From positions 1 to 7,330 of the forward strand of contig PQAG01000048.1 of assembly GCA_003104895.1 (NCBI GenBank): DNA of 7,330 nucleotides, written 5' to 3'. Below, one piece after another: positions 1-4,919 of this stretch (positions within the stretch are counted from its first letter, which is position 1; each line of letters opens with the position of its first letter). Position numbers and translations under genes: made by a program. Source of the DNA: Nitrosomonadales bacterium (GTDB lineage Bacteria; Pseudomonadota; Gammaproteobacteria; Burkholderiales; Sulfuricellaceae). The notes below the pieces were generated by a model. The model saw only the letters and a list, made by a program, of their open reading frames with translations. It had not been told where the DNA came from and did not search any database.

Positions 1-776
1 CGGTACTTGGTGCCTGCCAGGAGAGCGCCCATATCAAGAGAATACACGGTGCTTTTCGCCAGCACGTCCGGCACCTCGCCTTCCACGATGCGCCGCGCCA
101 GGCCCTCGGCAATCGCCGTCTTGCCCACGCCGGCCTCGCCCACCAGCAAGGGGTTGTTCTTGCGCCGGCGGCACAGGGTCTGCACCACGCGCTCAAGTTC
201 CAGGCCGCGTCCGATCAGGGGATCGATCTTGCCCGCCAGCGCCTGGGCGTTGAGGTTCTGGGTGAAGCTATCCAGCGCGGATGCCGGCGCCGCTTCCTGC
301 TCGGCGTCCTGTTCCTGCTCCTGGCGGGGCGCAGCGCCTTCCTGCACCTTGCTGATGCCATGTGAAATGAAGTTCACCACATCCAGCCGGCTGATCCCTT
401 GCTGCTGCAGGAAATACACGGCATGAGAGTCCTTTTCTCCGAACAGCGCCACCAGCACGTTGGCACCGGTCACTTCCTTCTTGCCGGAAGACTGGACATG
501 CAGGATCGCGCGCTGGATCACGCGCTGAAAACCCAATGTGGGCTGGGTGTCGACTTCTTCCGAGCCTGCCACGGTCGGCGTGTGCTCGGCCACAAAATCA
601 GCCAGCTGCTTGCGCAGCTCGTCCAGATTCACTGCGCAGGCGCGCAGCACCTGGGCGGCAGTAGGGTTGTCCAGCATGGCGAGCAGCAGGTGCTCCACGG
701 AAATGAACTCGTGGCGCTTCTGCCGCGCTTCGATGAACGCCATGTGCAGAGAGACTTCCAGTTCTTGCGCTATCAT
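1..776 (-). CDS. clpA: ATP-dependent Clp protease ATP-binding subunit ClpA (5' part, cut by the window edge)
   Basis: ClpA is the cytoplasmic AAA+ unfoldase that docks on ClpP, unfolds substrates and threads them into the protease. The visible 258 residues start MIAQELEVSLHMAF and align along their length with E. coli ClpA. They contain the double Clp-N domain (about residues 1-143, with RHEF and VEHLLLAML), then a Gln/Glu/Ala-rich linker (about 146-168), then the start of the first AAA+ module with IDPLIGR (184-190) and the Walker A motif GEAGVGKT (213-220). The last whole codons read GTKY, which in the family is followed by RGDFEKR, so the gene continues past position 1; the family is about 750-760 residues. 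The ATG at 776-774 is chosen for its match to the family N-terminus and the AGGGGG ribosome site at 789-784. That site abuts the clpS stop, with 13 nt between the genes, indicating one clpS-clpA transcript. Confidence 0.98.
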   Translation of the reverse strand, partial: MIAQELEVSLHMAFIEARQKRHEFISVEHLLLAMLDNPTAAQVLRACAVNLDELRKQLADFVAEHTPTVAGSEEVDTQPTLGFQRVIQRAILHVQSSGKKEVTGANVLVALFGEKDSHAVYFLQQQGISRLDVVNFISHGISKVQEGAAPRQEQEQDAEQEAAPASALDSFTQNLNAQALAGKIDPLIGRGLELERVVQTLCRRRKNNPLLVGEAGVGKTAIAEGLARRIVEGEVPDVLAKSTVYSLDMGALLAGTKY

Positions 777-789
777 TTCAGGACCCCCT

Positions 790-1098
790 TCATGTTTCCT
801 CCATCACGCACTGCAGCGGATGTTGATGCTCATTGGCAAAAGCCACCACCTGCTCCACCTTGGTTGCCGCAATATCCCGGGGATAGACGCCGCATATTCC
901 ACGCCCCTCCCTATGTACTTTGAGCATGATTTCCGTCGCCTGTTCACGACTCTTGGCAAAAAACTGCTGCAGCACGATCACCACAAATTCCATCGGGGTA
1001 TAGTCGTCGTTCAGCAGGATCACCCTGAACATCGGCGGCGGCTTCAGCCTGCTTTGCTGCCTCTCGGCTATGGCACTTTCACGAAACTTGCCTGGCAT
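790..1098 (-). CDS. clpS: ATP-dependent Clp protease adaptor ClpS
   Basis: ClpS is a small cytoplasmic adaptor that binds the N-domain of ClpA and delivers N-degron proteins (N-terminal Leu, Phe, Tyr or Trp) to ClpAP. The 102-residue product has the usual family length. A variable, charged N-terminal tail of about 18 residues is followed by the folded core from LKPPPMF onward. The N-degron pocket residues are present: N30, D31 and D32 in LLNDDYTPMEFV, the gatekeeper-type M36, and H62 in KVHREG. The conserved ICGVYPRDIAATKVEQV and a terminal HPLQC are also seen. It is the first gene of the clpS-clpA pair and ends 13 nt before clpA. The ribosome site before its ATG is weak. It diverges from the cold-shock gene across a 232-bp control region. 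Confidence 0.97.
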   Translation of the reverse strand: MPGKFRESAIAERQQSRLKPPPMFRVILLNDDYTPMEFVVIVLQQFFAKSREQATEIMLKVHREGRGICGVYPRDIAATKVEQVVAFANEHQHPLQCVMEET

Positions 1099-1126
1099 AT
1101 TTCGTCACACTCACTCAATGTAAACA

Positions 1127-1154
1127 ATTGTGACGCTAATGAGGAATTTTTCAA
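1127..1154 (-). promoter_or_regulatory. candidate sigma70-type promoter for clpS-clpA
   Basis: On the minus strand, TTGAAA (1154-1149, 5 of 6 to the -35 consensus) is followed after 16 nt by CACAAT (1132-1127, 4 of 6 to the -10 consensus). This would start transcription about 20-25 nt before the clpS ATG. The spacing is acceptable, but the -10 is poor and the stretch is AT-rich, so chance matches are likely. No operator is recognised. Confidence 0.3.
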
Positions 1155-1175
1155 GAGCAGGCAGCGATATTTGCC

Positions 1176-1220
1176 TGGTATAAGAAAGTGCTTGACTTGC
1201 TGTGATATAGGACGTAAAAA
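1176..1220 (+). promoter_or_regulatory. candidate promoter region of the cold-shock gene
   Basis: Two alternatives are visible on the plus strand. One is an extended -10, TGGTATAAG (1176-1184), with no good -35. The other is TTGACT (1192-1197) followed after 17 nt by TAAAAA (1215-1220). Either would leave a leader of roughly 100-140 nt before the ATG at 1331, in keeping with the long 5' leaders known for several csp genes. The sequence does not decide between them. Confidence 0.35.
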
Positions 1221-1330
1221 GACGGCTGTGTTTGGTTTCAAGTTTTCTGCAGTGCCGGCCTGGCCGTTTGCGGTCTTGAATTTCAAACATGTTTTGGGTT
1301 TGAGCCCGTAATTTTTTAAGGAAGTATGTA

Positions 1331-1534
1331 ATGGCAACTGGTACCGTAAAATGGTTTAACGACGCTAAAGGTTTTGGCTTCATTACCCCCGATGATGGCA
1401 GCGAAGATCTGTTCGCGCATTTCTCCGCCATTCAGATGGGTGGTTTCAAGACCCTGAAAGAAGGCCAAAAGGTCCAATTCGAAGTGACCCAAGGTCCTAA
1501 GGGCAAGCAAGCCTCTAACATTCAAGCTGCCTAA
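1331..1534 (+). CDS. cspD: cold-shock domain protein, CspD/CspA type
   Basis: This is a 67-residue single cold-shock domain, a five-strand beta barrel that binds single-stranded RNA and DNA in the cytoplasm. The signature is complete: KWFN (7-10), RNP1 KGFGFIT (13-19) and RNP2 LFAHF (27-31), giving the aromatic binding face W8, F9, F15, F17, F28, H30 and F31. The FAHFSAIQM and VTQGPKG stretches resemble E. coli CspD (FAHYSTIQM, VHQGPKG) more than CspA, and its place next to clpS-clpA is also the cspD location. It lacks the C-terminal extension of the 74-residue E. coli CspD, so the exact paralogue name is less certain than the family. The ATG at 1331 follows AAGGAAG (1318-1324) with 6 nt spacing. 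A long upstream leader and a perfect hairpin terminator after the stop suggest a single-gene transcript. Confidence 0.95.
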   Translation: MATGTVKWFNDAKGFGFITPDDGSEDLFAHFSAIQMGGFKTLKEGQKVQFEVTQGPKGKQASNIQAA

Positions 1535-1551
1535 TACAGCTTCAGAATGCT

Positions 1552-1583
1552 AAAAGCCCGTGGTGAAAACCACGGGCTTTTTT
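1552..1583. terminator. bidirectional intrinsic terminator between csp and icd
   Basis: A perfect 13-bp stem (1552-1564 with 1569-1581, GC-rich core GCCCGTGG) closes on a GAAA tetraloop. It is followed by a T6 run (1578-1583) for plus-strand transcription from csp. Read on the minus strand the same hairpin ends in a T4 run (1555-1552), so it can also end the convergent icd transcript, whose stop codon is about 38 nt away. Both genes point at it and no other terminator is seen for either. Confidence 0.93.
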
Positions 1584-1620
1584 ACGCCCCCAATCCGGGA
1601 GCGGGCGCAGAAAAACCGGT

Positions 1621-2859
1621 TTACATGTTCCGGATCATCGCATCGCCGAAAGCGGAGCAGGAAACCTGCGTCGCGCCTTCCATCAGGCGCGCGAAGTCGT
1701 AGGTCACCTGCTTGCCGGCAATCGCGCCGTCCATGCCCTTGATCACCAGGTCTGCCGCTTCAATCCAGCCCATGTGGCGCAGCATCATTTCGGCGGACAG
1801 AATAATCGAGCCCGGATTGACGTAATCCTGGCCCGCATACTTCGGCGCCGTGCCGTGCGTGGCCTCGAACATCGCGATGGAGTCCGACAGGTTCGCTCCC
1901 GGCGCGATGCCGATGCCGCCCACTTCCGCGGCCAGCGCGTCGGAAACATAATCGCCGTTGAGGTTCAGCGTGGCGATCACGTCATACTCTTCCGGGCGCA
2001 ACAGTATCTGCTGCAGGAAAGCGTCGGCGATCACGTCCTTGATGACGATGCCGTTAGGTAATTTCATCCACGGCCCGCCATCGATCAACTCCGCGCCAAA
2101 CTCGCGCGCCGCCAGCTCATAGCCCCACTTCTTGAAGCCGCCCTCGGTGAACTTCATGATATTGCCTTTGTGCACCAGGGTGACCGACTTGCGCTGGTTG
2201 TCGATGGCGTACTGGATCGCCCGGCGGATCAGGCGCTCGCTGCCCTCGATGGAAACCGGCTTGATGCCGATGGACGAGCTTTCCGGGAAACGGATTTTCT
2301 TCACGCCCATTTCCTGCTGCAGGAACTCGATTACTTTCTTCACCTCGGCCGAACCGGCTTCCCACTCCACGCCGGCATAGATGTCTTCGGTGTTCTCACG
2401 GAAAATCACCATGTCCACGCGTTCCGGATGCTTGACCGGACTGGGCACGCCCTGGAAATAGCGCACCGGGCGCAGACAGACGTACAAATCGAGCATCTGG
2501 CGCAAGGCCACGTTGAGCGAACGGATGCCGCCGGACACCGGCGTGGTCAGCGGCCCCTTGATCGACACCACATACTCGCGCACCGCCGCCACTGTTTCTT
2601 CCGGCAGCCAGGTATCCTTATCGTAAATCCTGGTCGCCTTCTCGCCGGCATAGACCTCCATCCAGGCGATCTTGCGCTTGCCGCCATAGGCCTTCTCAAC
2701 CGCGGCATCCACCACCTTGATCATGACCGGGGTGATATCCACGCCGGTGCCGTCGCCTTCGATAAAAGGCACCACGGGGCAATCCGGAACATGCAGGGTA
2801 AAGTCGCTGTTGACCCGGATTTTTTCGCCTGTGGCAGGCACCTTGATGTGCTGATACAT
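1621..2859 (-). CDS. icd: isocitrate dehydrogenase, NADP-dependent
   Basis: This enzyme oxidatively decarboxylates isocitrate to 2-oxoglutarate with NADP+ in the TCA cycle; it is a soluble homodimer. The 412-residue product matches E. coli Icd (416) throughout, apart from a 4-residue gap near residue 268 (PWMKLPNG-IVIKD). Substrate residues are present: S114, N116, R120, R130, R154, Y161, K231, and metal ligands D279, D303 and D307. The NADP-specific set K340, Y341, Y387 and R391 is intact, so the cofactor is NADP rather than NAD. S114 in GGIRSLN is the serine phosphorylated by AceK where that kinase exists; aceK is not in this window. The ATG at 2859 is preferred over an in-frame TTG at 2877 because GGGAG (2870-2866) sits 6 nt before it and MYQHIKVPATGEKI fits the family N-terminus. 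The gene is divergent from rluE. Confidence 0.98.
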   Translation of the reverse strand: MYQHIKVPATGEKIRVNSDFTLHVPDCPVVPFIEGDGTGVDITPVMIKVVDAAVEKAYGGKRKIAWMEVYAGEKATRIYDKDTWLPEETVAAVREYVVSIKGPLTTPVSGGIRSLNVALRQMLDLYVCLRPVRYFQGVPSPVKHPERVDMVIFRENTEDIYAGVEWEAGSAEVKKVIEFLQQEMGVKKIRFPESSSIGIKPVSIEGSERLIRRAIQYAIDNQRKSVTLVHKGNIMKFTEGGFKKWGYELAAREFGAELIDGGPWMKLPNGIVIKDVIADAFLQQILLRPEEYDVIATLNLNGDYVSDALAAEVGGIGIAPGANLSDSIAMFEATHGTAPKYAGQDYVNPGSIILSAEMMLRHMGWIEAADLVIKGMDGAIAGKQVTYDFARLMEGATQVSCSAFGDAMIRNM

Positions 2860-2865
2860 GTTTTG

Positions 2866-2870
2866 CTCCC
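2866..2870 (-). promoter_or_regulatory. ribosome binding site that sets the icd start
   Basis: GGGAG on the minus strand lies 6 nt before the ATG at 2859. The alternative TTG start at 2877 lies upstream of this site and would read through it. The site therefore favours the 412-residue form of Icd. Confidence 0.8.
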
Positions 2871-2875
2871 AAATC

Positions 2876-2955
2876 AAAAAAAACAGACAGGATTAACGGG
2901 ACGAACAGGACAAGGGAATCGCCCTTATAATCCTGTCAATCTTGCAAATCCTGTC
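2876..2955. repeat. imperfect palindrome of GACAGGATT subrepeats, followed by T8 toward icd
   Basis: The left arm is 2886-2916 and the right arm 2922-2955, with loop AATCG (2917-2921) closed by AAGGG/CCCTT. The 9-mer GACAGGATT occurs once on the plus strand (2886-2894) and twice on the minus strand (2955-2947 and 2937-2929, 18 nt apart). Its outermost copies form a perfect 9-bp base. Over the arms 23 of 31 positions pair by Watson-Crick with one 3-nt bulge; a minus-strand RNA gains four G-U pairs. On the minus strand the stem is followed after 2 nt by T8 (2883-2876), ending 16 nt before the icd ATG. It may be a dispersed intergenic repeat, a leader terminator or attenuator, or both. Confidence 0.7.
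2926..2931 (+). promoter_or_regulatory. candidate -10 box for rluE
   Basis: A perfect TATAAT lies on the plus strand inside the right arm of the intergenic palindrome. It would start transcription near 2938, about 30 nt before the rluE ATG. No good -35 is seen; the best at 18-nt spacing is CGAACA (2902-2907, 3 of 6). The position is right, but the evidence is one hexamer. Confidence 0.4.
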
Positions 2956-2968
2956 CATTCTCGAAAAT

Positions 2969-3499
2969 ATGCTCATCCTCTTCAACAAGCCCTACGGCGT
3001 CATCTGCCAGTTCAGCAGCGACGGCATGCACCCCACGCTCAAGGACTATCTGGACATCCCCGGCATCTACCCGGCGGGGAGGCTGGACACGGACAGCGAA
3101 GGACTGCTAATTCTAACCGATGACGGCAAGCTGCAACATAAAATCAGCCACCCCCGCCACAAGGAAGCCAAGACCTACTGGGCGCAAGTGGAGGGTATTC
3201 CCACCGAGGAAGCGCTGGAGAAACTGCGCCACGGCGTCAATCTGGGGGATTTCGTCACGCAGCCTGCCACGGCAAGAATCATCCCTGAGCCCCCCGGCCT
3301 GTGGCCGCGCACGCCCCCGGTCCGTTTTCGCAAGGCAATCCCCACCAGCTGGCTTGAGCTCACCATCAGCGAAGGCAAGAACCGCCAGGTACGGCGCATG
3401 ACGGCCAAGACCGGCTTTCCCACCCTGCGCCTGATCCGTTGCCGCATAGGCGAAAGGAAGCTGGATGGCTTGGCGCCAGGCGAGTGGCGTGAAGCCTAA
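2969..3499 (+). CDS. rluE: 23S rRNA pseudouridine(2457) synthase RluE
   Basis: RluE isomerises a uridine of 23S rRNA (U2457 in E. coli numbering) to pseudouridine, next to the peptidyl-transferase centre. The 176-residue product belongs to the RsuA/RluB/E/F branch. It shows LFNKPYGV (4-11), the catalytic motif AGRLDTDSEGLL (36-47) with Asp40 as nucleophile, KTYWAQVEG (68-76), WPRTPPVRFRKAIPTSWLE (112-130) and GKNRQVRRMTAKTGFPTLRLIR (136-157). It lacks an S4 domain and ends GEWREA, as E. coli RluE ends GEWREV; this identifies RluE rather than RsuA, RluB or RluF. The ATG at 2969 is chosen over an in-frame TTG at 2942, which lies inside the palindrome. No clear ribosome site precedes either start. 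It is divergent from icd. No terminator is seen before the small gene downstream. Confidence 0.95.
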   Translation: MLILFNKPYGVICQFSSDGMHPTLKDYLDIPGIYPAGRLDTDSEGLLILTDDGKLQHKISHPRHKEAKTYWAQVEGIPTEEALEKLRHGVNLGDFVTQPATARIIPEPPGLWPRTPPVRFRKAIPTSWLELTISEGKNRQVRRMTAKTGFPTLRLIRCRIGERKLDGLAPGEWREA

Positions 3500-3608
3500 A
3501 AGCAAAAGTAAGCGCCCCATGCTGTCAACCGCCGTGAAACTGGCCACGTTAATGTCATCAGCACCCAGACAAAGTGCTACAAAACTTAACCACCATAAAG
3601 GATTCATC

Positions 3609-3827
3609 ATGAGCAAACTGTTGTCCGCCCTGATCGCTGCTGCTTTTGCTACAGTTACTTTCTCTGCCGTGGCTGCTGACGCCGCTGCTCCTGCTGCTGC
3701 CCCTGCAGCCGCACCGGCCAAGACCGAAGCTGCTGCTCCCGCAAAGCCCGCCAAGAAAAAAGTGAAGAAACACAAGAAAGCCGCAGCACCTGCTGCTGAC
3801 GCTGCCGCGCCTGCCGCAGCCAAGTAA
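3609..3827 (+). CDS. small exported Ala/Pro/Lys-rich protein of unknown function
   Basis: This encodes a 72-residue protein. Residues 1-23 form a convincing Sec signal peptide (MSKLLSALIA start, hydrophobic core, SAVAA before the likely cleavage site). The roughly 49-residue mature part is low complexity, with Ala/Pro blocks on both sides of a basic centre KPAKKKVKKHKK (46-57), and has no Cys or aromatic residues. It should be a strongly basic, unfolded periplasmic or surface peptide. Its make-up (signal peptide plus Ala, Pro and Lys with some His) recalls the E. coli acid-shock protein Asr, but that is composition only and not shown homology. The ATG at 3609 has AAAGGA (3597-3602) 6 nt upstream. 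Longer in-frame starts reach back into the end of rluE and would bury the signal peptide. A strong terminator follows, so it is the last gene of its transcript or stands alone. No convincing promoter was found in 3500-3600. Confidence 0.82.
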   Translation: MSKLLSALIAAAFATVTFSAVAADAAAPAAAPAAAPAKTEAAAPAKPAKKKVKKHKKAAAPAADAAAPAAAK

Positions 3828-3844
3828 TCCGGCCTGAGCAAGTC

Positions 3845-3879
3845 AAAAAGGGCGGGGCTCGGTGGCCCCGCCCTTTTTT
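3845..3879 (+). terminator. strong intrinsic terminator after the Ala/Pro/Lys-rich gene
   Basis: A perfect 14-bp stem (3845-3858 with 3865-3878) has the GC core GGGCGGGGC, a 6-nt loop and a T6 run (3874-3879). It lies 17 nt after the stop codon of the small exported protein. The A5 run at its left base makes it potentially bidirectional, but no gene approaches from the right on the minus strand. It separates this gene from nudJ. Confidence 0.93.
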
Positions 3880-3924
3880 ATTTATGGCATCATCGCGTTT
3901 TTGATTTTCCCTGAACCGCCCAAC

Positions 3925-4368
3925 ATGATCTGGAAACCTAACGTCACTGTCGCTGCCGTGATCGAACAAAACGGCAAATTTCTGCTGGTGGAAGAAGAAA
4001 CCGAACAGGGCCTGCTGTTCAACCAGCCGGCCGGCCACTGGGAGCCCGGCGAAACGCTTGAGCAAGGCGTGATTCGTGAAACCCGGGAAGAAACCGCCTA
4101 TACCTTCACCCCGCAATGGCTGCAGGGAATTTACAGCTGGCACCATCCGCGCAAGGACATCACCTACCTGCGTTTTGCTTTTTCCGGAGCGGCTGGCGCC
4201 CATGACCCGCAACAGGCTCTGGACGTCGGCATCGTGCGCGCCATATGGCTGACAGCGGAGGAAATCCGTGAAACCCAAGCGCGCCACCGCAGCCCGCTGG
4301 TGCTTCAGTGCGTGGAAGATTACCTTGCCGGCAAGCGCTTTCCGCTTGATCTGATTACCCATCGTTGA
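3925..4368 (+). CDS. nudJ: NudJ-type Nudix phosphatase
   Basis: E. coli NudJ removes phosphate from nucleoside di- and triphosphates and from the thiamine precursor HMP-PP in the cytoplasm. The 147-residue product matches it in order: KPNVTVAAVI (4-13), FNQPAGHWEPGETL (32-45), LRFAF (82-86), a C-terminal RSPLVLQ (122-128) and KRFPLDLI (137-144). The Nudix box spans G37-Y59 with the metal-binding core RETREE (51-56), but the box glycine near its end is Ala58 and the usual hydrophobic residue at 53 is Thr. The ATG at 3925 fits the family N-terminus (E. coli starts MFKPHVTVA). A GTG upstream at 3862 would begin inside the preceding terminator. No good ribosome site or promoter is seen in the 45 nt after that terminator. 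Its TGA stop overlaps the next ATG by one base. E. coli also places nudJ between rluE and mnmA. Confidence 0.93.
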   Translation: MIWKPNVTVAAVIEQNGKFLLVEEETEQGLLFNQPAGHWEPGETLEQGVIRETREETAYTFTPQWLQGIYSWHHPRKDITYLRFAFSGAAGAHDPQQALDVGIVRAIWLTAEEIRETQARHRSPLVLQCVEDYLAGKRFPLDLITHR

Positions 4369-4919
4369 TGCAGCGCTGTTTTCTTCTCACCGCGCTGATG
4401 CTGTGTAGCGCGGCATCCGGCGCGCATGCCGATGATCTTTCCATTTGCTACAACTACGGCTGCGCCAGGAGCGCCGGCGTTCACCTGCATGGCGCGCAAC
4501 TGTCACATATCCACATGCTGCTTGCCTGGGTCGATAATGCTGAGGAAGAACGCCAGGCCATTGCCCAGGCAATCGGCCTGTTCCAGACCGCCGCCGGCCA
4601 GCAAACACCCACCTTCCGCGACCGCGGGCGCAACATTCCGGATGAGGGCGCCGATGGGCGCATGGACTGCATCGATCACGCCCACAACACCAGCGCCTAT
4701 CTGCGCCTGATGGAGGAGCGCGGCTGGCTAAACTTCCACCGCGTGCTGGAACCGGTCAAGCGCGCCCCGTGGATATTCAATGAGCACTGGTCGGCACGCA
4801 TTGCGGAAAAGGATAGCGGCGAGGAATTCGTGGTAGATTCGTGGTTCTTTGACAATGGGCACCCAGCAGCCATTTTCACGCTGGAAGAATGGATGAAGGG
4901 AGCGGAACCCAATGAGTAA
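4368..4919 (+). CDS. uncharacterised exported protein, possible transglutaminase-like Cys-His-Asp fold
   Basis: This is a 183-residue protein I cannot place in a named family. Residues 1-21 form a Sec signal peptide with cleavage likely after AHA (19-21). C13 is preceded by Leu, so it is not a lipobox. The mature part begins DDLSICYNYGC with C27 and C32, which could form a disulfide. It has MDCIDHAHNT (99-108), NEHWSARI (138-145) and EEFVVDSWFFDNG (152-164). The order Cys101, His140, Asp157, with CxD early and a VVDSW strand late, resembles transglutaminase-like cysteine peptidases of the BTLCP kind; this is inference from motif order. It lies between nudJ (stop TGA shares a base with its ATG at 4368) and mnmA (start overlaps its last 8 nt), so the three are almost certainly co-translated. 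A TTG at 4365 is a less likely start. Confidence 0.85.
   Translation: MQRCFLLTALMLCSAASGAHADDLSICYNYGCARSAGVHLHGAQLSHIHMLLAWVDNAEEERQAIAQAIGLFQTAAGQQTPTFRDRGRNIPDEGADGRMDCIDHAHNTSAYLRLMEERGWLNFHRVLEPVKRAPWIFNEHWSARIAEKDSGEEFVVDSWFFDNGHPAAIFTLEEWMKGAEPNE

Noticed and set aside
1068..1431. Minus-strand frames through the csp gene and the divergent control region
   Set aside because: They overlap the well-supported csp gene or read through clpS out of frame, and show no motif or ribosome site.
2170..3123. A 317-codon plus-strand open frame across icd and the icd-rluE gap
   Set aside because: It runs antisense to icd and then out of frame into rluE. The protein is His/Arg-rich with no domain, as expected for a shadow frame.
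3465..3608. A longer form of the Ala/Pro/Lys-rich protein beginning within rluE
   Set aside because: It would place a long basic stretch before an obvious signal peptide. The AAAGGA site marks the ATG at 3609.
3113..3841. A 242-codon minus-strand frame opposite rluE and the small exported gene, with Ala/Gly-rich segments
   Set aside because: The Ala/Gly stretches are the antisense reading of the Ala/Pro-coding region. It would cross the real gene boundaries and has no ribosome site or family match.
3862..3924. An N-terminal extension of NudJ from a GTG, which would look hydrophobic
   Set aside because: It starts inside the terminator stem, and the NudJ family begins at the ATG at 3925.
3880..3924. 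A sigma70 promoter for nudJ (TTTATT, 17 nt, TTTGAT)
   Set aside because: The hexamers match only 3 of 6 and 4 of 6 in a T-rich stretch next to a terminator tail, which is not better than chance.
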